Below, piece after piece: positions 1 to 9,363 of a stretch of DNA of 64,000 nucleotides. The notes below the pieces were generated by a model, which made no database searches, had not been told where the DNA came from, and saw only the letters and a program-made list of their open reading frames with translations. Origin of the DNA: Sporanaerobium hydrogeniformans. GTDB taxonomy: Bacteria > Bacillota > Clostridia > Lachnospirales > Cellulosilyticaceae. The position numbers and the translations under genes are program-made. The stretch spans positions 54,077 through 118,076 of the forward strand of contig NZ_PEDL01000012.1 of NCBI RefSeq assembly GCF_002735925.1. The letters run 5' to 3'. Numbering within the stretch: position 1 is the first letter of the stretch; every line of letters starts with the position of its first letter.

Positions 1-1
1 T

Positions 2-907
2 GAACATATAAATCTTAGGTGGACTGAACTTATTATTAAGTTACCTCTTATGCTCTTTAGCTTTTTCTTTTTTATAAGCTACTTTTATGGCTTACAACAC
101 AAAAAAGAAAAAGAGGGAGTAATGAGAAAAGAGGAAAGTTCCACCAAGCCCTGTCTAGACTTTATTGTGGTAGGAACTGTAGCAACATTATTCTGCTTAG
201 TTTATGTGGTCTTTTGCTTCTCACAGCTAGCTTATTTTATTTCTGCTTTTAGTGGGATTTTACCAAGCGATTTTACATATGCGGAGTACGCTAGAAGAGG
301 TTTCTTTGAAACACTCCCACTTACCTTGTTTAATCTTGCTATGCTTTCCATACTAAGTTATATGAGTAAATGGGTAGAAGGCAATAAGAAAAGATATGTA
401 AAGGGAATGATGGGGTTTATTACAGGCTTTACACTATTTTTGGTTGTTTGTGCTCTTTCTAAAATGGGAATGTATATGCAAGAATATGGCTTAACTTTAA
501 AAAGAGTATATGTAGCTTGGTTTTTAAGTTTTATTATAGTGATTACCTTATTGATATTTATCAAACTATGGTATAAAAAGATAAATCTTATAAAAAGTAT
601 TGTTATAGCCTTTATAGTAATGTACCTGGGACTTAATTATTTAAATGTGGATTACCTTGTTGCCAAACAAAATATTTATCTCTATCAATCCGGTAAAACA
701 GAAACACTGAGCTTTTGTTTTTATTTGAGTACCAGTGCAATGGGTCCGGTAATAGAGCTGATTAATGAAAGTCCTGAGCCCAATGAAAATGCTACTAATC
801 TTATGCGGGATTTAAAGAAACAGATGGAGCATAAGACATGGGAGAGTTGGAATTTAGCGGATTATAAAGCAAATAAGTTGTTTATAGAACATGAAATGAT
901 AAAATAA
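2..907 (+). CDS. DUF4173-family membrane protein, 5' end outside window
   Basis: The reading frame is open from base 2, so the gene starts upstream of the window; the first internal ATG is at 50. The protein is hydrophobic, with about six membrane segments and a short polar C-terminal tail. A segment reading LAYFISAFSG, followed by FTYAEYARRGFFE, is the signature I associate with the C-terminal half of DUF4173 membrane proteins. The function of that family is not established, and nothing here refines it. A clear hairpin terminator follows the stop codon. Confidence 0.7.
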   Translation, partial: EHINLRWTELIIKLPLMLFSFFFFISYFYGLQHKKEKEGVMRKEESSTKPCLDFIVVGTVATLFCLVYVVFCFSQLAYFISAFSGILPSDFTYAEYARRGFFETLPLTLFNLAMLSILSYMSKWVEGNKKRYVKGMMGFITGFTLFLVVCALSKMGMYMQEYGLTLKRVYVAWFLSFIIVITLLIFIKLWYKKINLIKSIVIAFIVMYLGLNYLNVDYLVAKQNIYLYQSGKTETLSFCFYLSTSAMGPVIELINESPEPNENATNLMRDLKKQMEHKTWESWNLADYKANKLFIEHEMIK

Positions 908-913
908 TAAACA

Positions 914-946
914 GCACATAGATTGTAAAGTAATCTATGTGCTTTT
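914..946 (+). terminator. Intrinsic terminator after DUF4173 gene
   Basis: An 11-bp perfect stem (GCACATAGATT with AATCTATGTGC) has a 7-base loop and is followed by TTTT. It lies 7 bases after the stop of the DUF4173 gene and before the convergent argC gene. Confidence 0.8.
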
Positions 947-968
947 ATAAAGTTAAAAGGAAGGGGCT

Positions 969-1940
969 TTAAATAAGGCTAATGGTCTCATCTAAACCAA
1001 GCATAATATTCATATTTTGAATGGCTGCTCCAGAGGCACCTTTTCCTAAGTTATCAAGGCGAGTATAAAGCATGATTTGCTCATCGTTCCCAAAGACGAA
1101 AAGCTCTGCCATGTTGGTATCATTGCAAGCAATTGGATTGAAGAAGTTAGAATCTAGGCATTTTGCTTTGTCAAAGGGCATTACTTTGACGAAGTTTTGA
1201 TTTTTATAATAATGTGCTAAAAAGCTATGGACATCTTGAGGCGTAAGCTTTTGTGTCAAGAGTCTTGTATGTAAAGGTGTGGCAACAGCTAACCCTTTAT
1301 AATAGTTGCAGATAATAGGGGTGAAAATAGGTGCAAAATCTAAACCTACCCTTTGCTGCATTTCAGGAATATGTTTATGTGTAAGACCTAGGGCATAAGG
1401 GCGAGGACTACTGTGATAAGGGTAAAGTGTTTGGCAGTCAGAAGCTTCATATTCAGCAATGACTGCTTTTCCTGCACCACTATAACCAGAAATTCCATGA
1501 GAGGTAATAGGATAATAACTGGGTACGAGTCCTTCCTTTACAAGTGGGTAAAGAGGTAAGATAAAGGCACTTGCATAGCAGCCAGGAACACTTGTGCGAT
1601 TAGAATGAGCAATGGCTTCTTTAGAGGCTGTACTAAGCTCAGGAATACCGTAGGTCCAATTAGAGTGAAGGCGATGCGCTGTACTGGCATCAATGATTTT
1701 GGTTCGATTATTAGAAGGTTCTAAAAGAGATACGGCTTCTAGAGAGGCTGCATCAGGCAAACATAAAAAGACCACATCTGCTTCATTAATAAGAGTCTTT
1801 CGGGTAGCTAAATCTTTACGTTTATCTTCATCGATTTTTAAAATATCTACAAAAGGATGGCGAAGAAGACGTTCATTAATTTGAAGTCCAGTCGTTCCAG
1901 CTTGACCATCTACATAAACTTTATATTTTTTAGATTCCAT
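969..1940 (-). CDS. argC: N-acetyl-gamma-glutamyl-phosphate reductase
   Basis: ArgC reduces N-acetylglutamyl-5-phosphate to the semialdehyde with NADPH in cytoplasmic arginine synthesis. The 323-residue protein opens with a Rossmann nucleotide-binding glycine motif (GQAGTTGLQ, about residues 12-20). It has the catalytic cysteine in VPGCYASAF (C121) and a histidine/glycine stretch SHGISGYSGAGK that matches the substrate-binding part. The length and the short N-terminal domain resemble the compact ArgC type rather than the 345-residue Bacillus type. It stands alone; no other arg gene is adjacent, so the rest of the pathway must be elsewhere. Confidence 0.9.
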   Translation of the reverse strand: MESKKYKVYVDGQAGTTGLQINERLLRHPFVDILKIDEDKRKDLATRKTLINEADVVFLCLPDAASLEAVSLLEPSNNRTKIIDASTAHRLHSNWTYGIPELSTASKEAIAHSNRTSVPGCYASAFILPLYPLVKEGLVPSYYPITSHGISGYSGAGKAVIAEYEASDCQTLYPYHSSPRPYALGLTHKHIPEMQQRVGLDFAPIFTPIICNYYKGLAVATPLHTRLLTQKLTPQDVHSFLAHYYKNQNFVKVMPFDKAKCLDSNFFNPIACNDTNMAELFVFGNDEQIMLYTRLDNLGKGASGAAIQNMNIMLGLDETISLI

Positions 1941-2176
1941 ACAATCACTTCCTTGTGAATAAAAATTTATTATAGCTTATAATTATACATATTAGCATCA
2001 TTTTAAGAGTATTTCAACTAAATAATCAATTTAAATAAAGCAAAGGAGTTTATTATTTGACCAGTCACTTATAAATATGTTATTATTTTCAATAATATAA
2101 AAGAAGATGGGGTAGGATAACAAAGAGATATGTAGTGAAAGCTATAAAAGATCAATTACGTAAGGAGGAAACATGA

Positions 2177-3712
2177 ATGAAAAAGATACTCAGTAAAATA
2201 TTTAATAGGTTAACGATTATTGGGTTACTTATTTTATTGCAACTGGGAATACTCATACAGGTCATTTGGAAACTTAGTAATTATTTTGTTTATTTTTATG
2301 CACTATGTGTCATTATTAGTTTTATAGTGGTACTCTATTTAATCAATCGTCAGGATAATCCCTCTTATAAGCTGGCATGGGCTATTCCTATTTTGCTTTT
2401 TCCTGTTTTTGGTGGGATTTTTTATATCTGGGCAGGTCGTACAAGACTAACTAGAAAAGTTAAGAAAAGTATGGTTCCTATTTATGAACAAGCCCTATTA
2501 TTCTTGCATCAAGATAAGGAGATTGTAAAGGAGCTTGAGCAGCAAGATAAGCGTATAGCCAATCAATCTAGTTATATTTATAACTTTTCAACCTATCCTA
2601 TTTATAAGCAGACAACAACAAAGTATCTTTCTCCTGGAGAAGTTTTTTTTGAGAGCTTAAAGGAAGACCTTAGGAAGGCTAAGCATTTTATCTTTATGCA
2701 ATATTTTATTATTGAAGAAGGTGAAATGTGGGAGAGCTTACTAGATATTATGTTAGAGAAAGTAAAAGAAGGGGTAGAGGTTCGTCTCATTTATGATGAC
2801 TTAGGCTGTGTCAATACATTACCTTATAGGTACAATGAGCGTTTAGAGAAGCTCGGTATAAAGACCCGAGTATTCAATCCTTTCGTTCCAGCTCTTTCTG
2901 CGATGATGAATAATAGAGATCATAGGAAGATTACAATTGTAGATGGGTATATTGGATTTACAGGTGGTGTGAATTTAGCTGATGAATATATTAATAGGAA
3001 AGAACGATTTGGACACTGGAAAGATGCAGCTATTCGCATTGAAGGGGAAGCGGTTTGGAATCTAACGATGATGTTTTTGCAAACATGGGATGTTGGAGAA
3101 GATAAAATGAGTCAATATGATCTTTATAAGCCTCATATTTATCATCCAGAAGCTTTTGATGCAGATGGCTATGTGCAGCCTTATGCAGATAGTCCACTTG
3201 ATGGGGAAACAATTGGAGAAAATGTTTATATAAATATGATTCATCAGGCTAAGGATTATATTTATATAAACACACCTTACTTAGTGGTAGATAATGAAAT
3301 GATTACAGCACTTACCTTAGCAGCTAAAAGTGGGGTAGATGTAAGGATTGTAACACCTCATAAGGAAGATAAATGGTATGTGCATATAGTAACGAGAGCC
3401 TACTACTCTCAGCTTATTGAAAATGGAGTGAAGATTTATGAATATACACCTGGCTTTATTCATTCTAAAACTTTTGTTGCAGATGATGAGCTAGGCATTG
3501 TAGGAACGATTAATATGGACTATCGTAGTTTATATTTACACTTTGAATGTGCGGCTTGGCTTTACAAAACGCAATCTGTATTGCAAATCAAAGAAGACTT
3601 TTTAGAGACACTCAAGGTATGTACACCTATTACCTTAGAAGATACAAAGAAGGTAAGTTGGGGCAAGCGTTTGTTACGTAGCATTTTAAGGCTGTTTGCA
3701 CCACTTATGTAA
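2177..3712 (+). CDS. cls: Cardiolipin synthase (phospholipase D family)
   Basis: Cls condenses two phosphatidylglycerols into cardiolipin at the membrane. The 511-residue protein has two or three N-terminal membrane helices (about residues 10-85) and two HKD motifs: HRKITIVDG, followed by a GFTGG turn, and near the C-terminus HSKTFVADDELGIVGTINMD. Length and architecture match bacterial ClsA-type enzymes. The start is supported by an AAGGAGG box about 8 bases upstream. It is monocistronic: a terminator follows, and the gene downstream is on the other strand. Confidence 0.92.
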   Translation: MKKILSKIFNRLTIIGLLILLQLGILIQVIWKLSNYFVYFYALCVIISFIVVLYLINRQDNPSYKLAWAIPILLFPVFGGIFYIWAGRTRLTRKVKKSMVPIYEQALLFLHQDKEIVKELEQQDKRIANQSSYIYNFSTYPIYKQTTTKYLSPGEVFFESLKEDLRKAKHFIFMQYFIIEEGEMWESLLDIMLEKVKEGVEVRLIYDDLGCVNTLPYRYNERLEKLGIKTRVFNPFVPALSAMMNNRDHRKITIVDGYIGFTGGVNLADEYINRKERFGHWKDAAIRIEGEAVWNLTMMFLQTWDVGEDKMSQYDLYKPHIYHPEAFDADGYVQPYADSPLDGETIGENVYINMIHQAKDYIYINTPYLVVDNEMITALTLAAKSGVDVRIVTPHKEDKWYVHIVTRAYYSQLIENGVKIYEYTPGFIHSKTFVADDELGIVGTINMDYRSLYLHFECAAWLYKTQSVLQIKEDFLETLKVCTPITLEDTKKVSWGKRLLRSILRLFAPLM

Positions 3713-3732
3713 GAAAAATAGCTGTACCCTAT

Positions 3733-3778
3733 AAAACCCTTAGGCTTCTATACAGAAACTAGAAGTCTAAGGGTTTTT
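3733..3778. terminator. Bidirectional terminator between cls and Fe-ADH
   Basis: A long stem (AAAACCCTTAGGCTTCTA with its near-perfect complement, loop about 9 bases) is flanked by A-rich and T-rich runs. It can serve both cls and the convergent alcohol dehydrogenase gene. Confidence 0.8.
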
Positions 3779-3790
3779 ATAAGGTTTCTT

Positions 3791-4960
3791 TTATTTATAG
3801 GAAGCCTCTAAAATAGTTATGCAAGCTTCATGAGAGATAGGGACAGGATCTACTTCAAATAATCCACCCATAGCTTCTCTTGCATTAGTAGCAAGCTTAT
3901 CCATCTCATCATAGGTAATACCATAGTCACTCATTTTTAATTCATCTACATGACAAGCTTTTTGTAAATCAACAAGAGCTGTTACGAAGTCCATTGGACA
4001 AGTAGCATCAGTTTTTCCTAATGCCTTAGCCATATCAATCATACGTTCATCACAAGTACCAGAGTTTGCAATATAAGTATAATAAGCTTTACTTATCATG
4101 ATAAGACCTGCACCATGAGGAAGCTCTGGATGATAAGCACTTAAAGCGTGTTCAAGGGAATGCTCAGAGGTACAACCAGAGGTAGACTCAACCATGCCAG
4201 CTAAAGTGTTGGCTAAAGCCACATGTGCTCTTGCTTCACTATTCCCGCCATTGTTAACAGCCTCAGCTAAGCTTTTGCCAATAAGTTCGATAGCCTTTAG
4301 AGCATATAGATCACTTAGCACATAAGCTGTTTTATTAATATAACCTTCTGTGCTATGGAAAAGGGCATCAAAGCCTTGGTAAGCGGTTAAGTGAGCTGGG
4401 ACCGTCATCATAAGCTCTGGATCTACGACAGAAAGAACTGGAAAGGTCTTTTCATAGCCAAAACCAATTTTTTCATTAGTATCACTTTTGGTTATAACAG
4501 TCCAAGGGTCAGCTTCAGTACCTGTACCTGCTGTTGTGGTAATGGCTACGATAGGTAAGGGTGCGAAGGGGACAGGAAGCCCCTTGCCTGTTCCGCCAGA
4601 GATATAATCCCAATAATCTCCTTCATTAGTAGCCATAACGGCAATAGCTTTTGCAGTATCAATACTACTTCCACCACCTAGACCGATAACAAAGTCACAG
4701 GCATTTTCTTTAGCTATGGCAGCGCCTTCCATAACATGTTCTTTGATAGGATTGGGCAGGATTTTATCATATAAAACAGAAGCAACATTTGCTTTAGTAA
4801 GTTGGTCTAGAAGCTTATCGAGATAGCCGTATTTCTTAATAGAATTGCCGCTGGAGATAACAATTAAAGCTTTTTTACCAGGAAGCTTTTCCTTATGCAA
4901 GTTACTAAGTTGTCCTTTTCCGAATAAAATTTTGGTTGGAATGTAATAATTAAAAAACAT
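3791..4960 (-). CDS. Iron-containing alcohol dehydrogenase
   Basis: This is a cytoplasmic NAD(P)H-dependent, metal-dependent (type III) alcohol dehydrogenase, 389 residues. It shows the nucleotide-binding GLGGGSSIDTAKA motif, the TTAGTGTEA segment, and metal-ligand motifs in QGFDALFHSTEGY and SLEHALSAYHPELPHGAG. It is closer in appearance to butanol dehydrogenase/YqhD-like enzymes than to the two EutG-like enzymes at 13.5 and 23.8 kb, and it is not inside the BMC modules. A TAGGAGGT box lies about 7 bases before the ATG. The natural substrate cannot be read from the sequence. Confidence 0.85.
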   Translation of the reverse strand: MFFNYYIPTKILFGKGQLSNLHKEKLPGKKALIVISSGNSIKKYGYLDKLLDQLTKANVASVLYDKILPNPIKEHVMEGAAIAKENACDFVIGLGGGSSIDTAKAIAVMATNEGDYWDYISGGTGKGLPVPFAPLPIVAITTTAGTGTEADPWTVITKSDTNEKIGFGYEKTFPVLSVVDPELMMTVPAHLTAYQGFDALFHSTEGYINKTAYVLSDLYALKAIELIGKSLAEAVNNGGNSEARAHVALANTLAGMVESTSGCTSEHSLEHALSAYHPELPHGAGLIMISKAYYTYIANSGTCDERMIDMAKALGKTDATCPMDFVTALVDLQKACHVDELKMSDYGITYDEMDKLATNAREAMGGLFEVDPVPISHEACITILEASYK

Positions 4961-5195
4961 TGCAAATACCTCCTAAAATTTATAATTGTCATTAAGTTTA
5001 TTCTACTTGCTAGAGTGAACTCTAAGTCAAGCTATTTTTTGATTTTATAAAAATAAAATGAAAGTTAACTATTAAACAGGATGAATATTTACAAGAACAA
5101 TGCTATACTAAAGACAAGAGATTAAATAGTAAAAGGGAGCAAAAGGTATTTTTAAGTAGAAAAGAAAAATACATTTTATGGTTTGGAGGAGTTAC

Positions 5196-5591
5196 ATGAT
5201 TCAGCAATGGGGGAATAGTAGAGAAAGGAATGGAGTAGAGAGAAGAGAGTCACCGAGATATGCTTGCAATATACCAGCTGTCTTACGTAAAGGGAAAACA
5301 AGGCACCAATGTACAATTACTAATATTTCCATGGGTGGAGTAGAGATTCGACTGGATCATAAAGTTAAAGTAGAAGAGTTTATCGTAGATTTTAAACTCA
5401 ATGATATGGTACTTAGCATTTATTGTGAGGCTGTGGCTATAAGAGAAAATGAAAACAGTGAACTCATTTTGCATACTAAGTTTCTTATTATACCAACAGA
5501 AGTGAGAAAATATTTTACAGACCTACTTGTAGCATCAGAGATTAAATTTAGACCCATTTTAAATGCCAATAATGTTCTAAGGATTAAATAG
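5196..5591 (+). CDS. PilZ-domain protein (c-di-GMP receptor candidate)
   Basis: The protein is about 131 residues. The N-terminal ERRESPRYACN fits the RxxxR c-di-GMP-binding motif, and ITNISMGGVEI fits the (D/N)xSxxG motif; together they define PilZ domains, which change effector activity on binding c-di-GMP. I chose the ATG at 5196 because GGAGGA sits 5 bases upstream; an in-frame ATG at 5178 has no such box. There is no fused output domain, so it probably acts through a partner. A c-di-GMP hydrolase candidate (HD-GYP) is encoded at 51.6-52.6 kb. Confidence 0.8.
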   Translation: MIQQWGNSRERNGVERRESPRYACNIPAVLRKGKTRHQCTITNISMGGVEIRLDHKVKVEEFIVDFKLNDMVLSIYCEAVAIRENENSELILHTKFLIIPTEVRKYFTDLLVASEIKFRPILNANNVLRIK

Positions 5592-5627
5592 GAAGGCAAA
5601 AATGAAATGTAAAGTGTTTTTTAAAAG

Positions 5628-5676
5628 AAAGGGATAGTACTAACCAAGGTAAAACCTGGTCAGTCGCTATCCCTTT
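5628..5676. terminator. Bidirectional terminator, pilZ gene / lysR
   Basis: AAAGGGATAG pairs with CTATCCCTTT and encloses a second small stem (ACCAAGGT/ACCTGGT). It lies between two convergent genes. Confidence 0.7.
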
Positions 5677-6589
5677 TGGTATTTAATGTAGAAGATTTAT
5701 AAGAAGCAGTTTTTTCTAATATAAAATTTATAAAAGTTTGAGCTACTAGAGAAAGGGGTGTGTTTTTAGGATAGACCATACCAATAGAACGGGAGTAGCT
5801 TGTAAGGGATAAATTGACTTCTACAAGTGAGCCTTCTTCCAAATCCTTCTCTACAAAGCTTTTAACAACGGAGGTAATCCCCAGTCCTAGTTTAGCGCAC
5901 TCAATAAGGAAGTTCATATCACCAGCAATAACATCAGGTATGATGTGTAAACCTTGCTCCGCAAGTAGCTTTTCTATATAAAGTCTGGTAACACTTTCGT
6001 TAGAAAGAAATAAGAAAGTAGCATTCTGACAAAGCTCTAGTAAAGAAAAATTTTGGATTGTTTGGTAGTAGGTAGGACTACAAACAAAGATATCTTCTAT
6101 TTCTTCTATAGAAATGAAATGAAGCTGCTCATGAAGGGTAGAGGAACTAACAATGGCGAGATCAATATCCCCTTTATTTACTAAAGAAAGGGTATTATGG
6201 GTAAGGTCATTGACTAGTTGCAGCTGAATATGTGGATATTTCTTGATAAAATCCTTTAAATGAGGAAGTAAAAAGTGTGTTCCGAGTGTTTGACTGACAC
6301 CTAATTTCAAGTGTCCGTCCTCTAAGTGCTTGAGTTTATGAAGCTGAGTTTCGCCGGCTTTGATTGCTTCAAAGGCTTTTTGGAGGTGAGAATAGAACAC
6401 ACTCCCTTCTGGTGTGAGGGAAATACCTTTAGACTGCCTGTGGAAAAGTTTAATATCTAAAGTATTTTCTAAATTTTTCATTGCTTTACTGATAGCAGGT
6501 TGAGAAAGATACAGGGCATCAGCAGCCTTAGAGAAGCTTTTGTATTCGGCAACAGAATAAAAAATTTCATAGAGATGAAGTTGGGACAC
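5660..6589 (-). CDS. LysR-family transcriptional regulator
   Basis: The protein has 309 residues with an N-terminal winged HTH (FSKAADALYLSQPAISKAMK, about residues 19-38) and a C-terminal periplasmic-binding-protein-like effector domain. It is transcribed divergently from the glycyl radical diol dehydratase operon with a 227-bp shared upstream region. This is the usual arrangement for a LysR protein that controls its divergent neighbour, so it is the best local candidate for the diol-dehydratase regulator. The effector is unknown. A CysL/CbbR-like metabolic LysR is an alternative description. Confidence 0.85.
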   Translation of the reverse strand: MSQLHLYEIFYSVAEYKSFSKAADALYLSQPAISKAMKNLENTLDIKLFHRQSKGISLTPEGSVFYSHLQKAFEAIKAGETQLHKLKHLEDGHLKLGVSQTLGTHFLLPHLKDFIKKYPHIQLQLVNDLTHNTLSLVNKGDIDLAIVSSSTLHEQLHFISIEEIEDIFVCSPTYYQTIQNFSLLELCQNATFLFLSNESVTRLYIEKLLAEQGLHIIPDVIAGDMNFLIECAKLGLGITSVVKSFVEKDLEEGSLVEVNLSLTSYSRSIGMVYPKNTPLSLVAQTFINFILEKTASYKSSTLNTKRDSD

Positions 6590-6700
6590 ATCAGTACCTC
6601 CTTTTATCTATTTTGTATTAGTCTTAGTATAAAATAGATTGTTGCAAATGGCTAACATATTTTAAACAAACTCTTTTTTACTTTGTTTGTGTGGTTTTAG

Positions 6701-6729
6701 TTGAGTTTATGTTGAAAGTATAGTAAAAT
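6701..6729 (+). promoter_or_regulatory. Candidate sigma-A promoter of the GRE operon
   Basis: TTGAGT (6701-6706), a 17-base spacer, and TAAAAT (6724-6729). An alternative overlapping pair is TTGAAA (6712) with TACAAA (6735). Both lie about 90 bases before the start codon of the diol dehydratase. Confidence 0.45.
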
Positions 6730-6762
6730 AGTGATACAAACAAAAATAAACAGATGAAATAA

Positions 6763-6783
6763 CTTCACGTTTATGATGTGAAG
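6763..6783 (+). promoter_or_regulatory. Inverted repeat in GRE leader, possible operator
   Basis: CTTCAC at 6763-6768 and GTGAAG at 6778-6783 form a perfect 6-bp inverted repeat with a 9-base spacer, between the promoter candidates and the ribosome binding site. A role as binding site for the divergent LysR protein, or for another regulator, is inference only. Confidence 0.35.
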
Positions 6784-6816
6784 AGAATATAAAATAATAA
6801 GAGGAAGGATGTTAAT

Positions 6817-9336
6817 ATGGCGAAGTATTATGTAGGAAGTATCACTAAGTCAGACAGAATTGAAAAGCTTAAAGAAGATTTGTTTGCAAACATGCCAGTT
6901 ATAGAAGCAGATAGAGCAATCTTGCTTACAGAGTCTTATAAACAAACTGAGCATGAGCCTATCATTATGAGAAGGGCTAAGGCATTTGCTCATATTTTAA
7001 AGAACATTCCTATTACCATTAGAGATAATGAGCTCATTGTAGGAAGTTCCACTAAAGCACCTAGAGGCTGTCAAGTATTCCCAGAATTCTCTTTTGAATG
7101 GCTTGAAGCAGAGTTTGATACGATAGCGACTAGAAGTGCCGATCCTTTTTATATTGCAGATGAAACAAAAGCTCAGCTTCATGAGGTTTACACATACTGG
7201 AAAGGTAAAACAACTAGTGAGCTTGCTGCTTCTTATATGGCTCCAGAAGCTTTAAAGGCTATTGACCATAATATCTTTACGGTGGGTAACTACTTCTATA
7301 ATGGAGTAGGCCATGTTACTGTTCAATACGATAAGGTTCTAGCCATTGGTTATGAAGGCATTATTCAAGAAGCAAAAGAAGAATTAGCAAAATGTCATGT
7401 GTATGATGAAGACTACATTACTAAAAGTCAGCTTTTAAATGCAATCATTTTAAGCTGTGAGGCAGTTATTGAGTATGCAGAGCGTTATGCAAGATTAGCT
7501 CTTAGCTTAGCTGATGAATGTCAAGATATAAACCGTAAAAAAGAGCTTCTTTACATAGCTCAAAACTGTGTGAATGTACCAAGAAAGGGCGCTACTTCCT
7601 TCTATGAAGCCTGTCAATCCTTCTGGTTTGTGCAAATGCTTCTTCAAGTAGAATCAAGTGGACACTCTATTTCACCAGGACGTTTTGATCAATATATGTA
7701 TCCTTACTTTAAAAAAGACATGGAAGAAGGAAACATAACAAGAGAATTAGCTCAAGAATTAATGGATTGTATCTGGGTGAAACTAAATGACCTCAATAAA
7801 GCAAGGGATGCAGCTTCGGCAGAAGGTTTTGCAGGCTATAGCTTATTCCAAAACCTTATTGCAGGAGGACAAGATGCAGATGGAAATGATGCCACTAATG
7901 ACTTATCTTTTATGTGCATTGAAGCCTCTATGCATGTGATGCTACCACAGCCTTCTCTTTCTGTAAGGGTATGGAATAAAACACCTCATGAATTTTTAAT
8001 TAAGGCAGCAGAACTAACCAGGACAGGTATCGGTCTTCCTGCTTACTATAATGATGAAGTCATTATTCCAAGCTTAACCAATCGTGGACTCACTCTTGCA
8101 GATGCAAGAGACTATAATATTATTGGTTGTGTAGAGCCACAAAAAGCTGGGAAAACAGAAGGCTGGCATGATGCGGCATTCTTCAATATGTGCAGACCAC
8201 TTGAACTTACCTTTAGTAGTGGGATGGACAAAGGGGTATTAGTAGGTGTTCAAACCAAAGATGTAACTCAAATGACAACTTTTGAAGAATTCTATGATGC
8301 GTATAAAACACAAATGAATTACCTTATTGGACTACTAGTTAACGCGGATAATGCCATTGATGTAGCCCATGCAAAGCGTTGTCCACTTCCTTTCTTATCT
8401 TGTATGGTGGATGATTGTATAAAACGTGGAAAAACAGTGCAAGAAGGTGGGGCTATTTATAACTTTACAGGACCACAAGGTTTTGGTATTGCCAATGTAG
8501 CTGACTCTTTATATGCTATTAAAAAGCTTGTTTTTGAAGATAAAAAAGTCACAATGACAGAGTTTAAGAAGGCACTTGAAGAAAACTATGGTCAACCAGA
8601 GGGCAGAGTTGAGGAACTAACTAAAGCAGTACTAGAAGATTTAATGGCACAAGGTGCAAAAATTACCGAAGAAGATATTGCTAAAATTTGTGCAGTAACC
8701 TTAGAAGAAGTAAAGAATAATCCTAATAAGAAGCGCTATGAAGAACTACTTGATAGGATTGATGAATTGCCTAAATTTGGTAATGATATTGAAGAAGTCG
8801 ATTTGTTTGCAAGAGATGTAGCCTATACCTATACAAGACCACTTGAAACCTTTAAAAATCCTAGAGGTGGACAGTTCCAAGCAGGGCTTTATCCTGTATC
8901 TGCCAATGTGCCACTTGGTAAACAAACAGGGGCCACACCTGATGGTAGGTTAAAAGGTAAACCAGTTGCTGATGGTGTATCTCCTACGGCAGGTAAAGAT
9001 GTAAATGGTCCAACAGCAACAGCTAACTCCGTTTCTAAATTAGATCATTACATTGCCTCGAATGGAACCTTATTTAATCAAAAATTCCACCCATCTGCTC
9101 TTAAAGGACGAGAAGGGCTTGAAAAATTTGTGGCACTTATTCGCACTTACTTTGAGCAAAAGGGAAGCCACGTACAGTTTAACGTTGTTAATAGGGAAAC
9201 GCTCTTAGATGCACAACAAAACCCAGAAAATTATAAAAACTTAGTAGTACGTGTGGCAGGATATAGCGCTTTATTTACCACATTGTCAAGGTCATTACAA
9301 GATGACATTATTAATCGTACAGAACAAGGCTTCTAA
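6817..9336 (+). CDS. Glycyl radical diol dehydratase (glycerol/1,2-propanediol type)
   Basis: This 839-residue glycyl radical enzyme dehydrates a vicinal diol (1,2-propanediol to propanal, or glycerol to 3-hydroxypropanal) without B12. The radical glycine is G815 in RVAGYSA near the C-terminus; the thiyl cysteine and base are in GCVEP (C438, E440). By manual alignment the remaining residues of the Clostridium butyricum glycerol dehydratase site are present: H166 (GVGHVTV), H283/S284 (SSGHSIS), Y341 (GYSLFQN) and D452 (GWHDAAF). Choline lyase CutC would instead show the QWTSTGY-type T and Y after GCVEP; those are absent. It is followed by its activase and BMC shell genes. Propanediol versus glycerol cannot be settled from residues alone. 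Confidence 0.85.
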   Translation: MAKYYVGSITKSDRIEKLKEDLFANMPVIEADRAILLTESYKQTEHEPIIMRRAKAFAHILKNIPITIRDNELIVGSSTKAPRGCQVFPEFSFEWLEAEFDTIATRSADPFYIADETKAQLHEVYTYWKGKTTSELAASYMAPEALKAIDHNIFTVGNYFYNGVGHVTVQYDKVLAIGYEGIIQEAKEELAKCHVYDEDYITKSQLLNAIILSCEAVIEYAERYARLALSLADECQDINRKKELLYIAQNCVNVPRKGATSFYEACQSFWFVQMLLQVESSGHSISPGRFDQYMYPYFKKDMEEGNITRELAQELMDCIWVKLNDLNKARDAASAEGFAGYSLFQNLIAGGQDADGNDATNDLSFMCIEASMHVMLPQPSLSVRVWNKTPHEFLIKAAELTRTGIGLPAYYNDEVIIPSLTNRGLTLADARDYNIIGCVEPQKAGKTEGWHDAAFFNMCRPLELTFSSGMDKGVLVGVQTKDVTQMTTFEEFYDAYKTQMNYLIGLLVNADNAIDVAHAKRCPLPFLSCMVDDCIKRGKTVQEGGAIYNFTGPQGFGIANVADSLYAIKKLVFEDKKVTMTEFKKALEENYGQPEGRVEELTKAVLEDLMAQGAKITEEDIAKICAVTLEEVKNNPNKKRYEELLDRIDELPKFGNDIEEVDLFARDVAYTYTRPLETFKNPRGGQFQAGLYPVSANVPLGKQTGATPDGRLKGKPVADGVSPTAGKDVNGPTATANSVSKLDHYIASNGTLFNQKFHPSALKGREGLEKFVALIRTYFEQKGSHVQFNVVNRETLLDAQQNPENYKNLVVRVAGYSALFTTLSRSLQDDIINRTEQGF

Positions 9337-9363
9337 AAAGGACTGTGATGGAGGTAAATACAG

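Noticed and set aside
3062..3244. Small minus-strand frames inside cls
   Set aside because: They are shadows of a clearly conserved PLD-family gene with no ribosome binding site of their own that I could see.
6817..9336. Choline trimethylamine-lyase (CutC)
   Set aside because: The BMC and GRE context suggested it, but the residues after GCVEP and around the substrate site match glycerol/propanediol dehydratase, not the choline-binding set.
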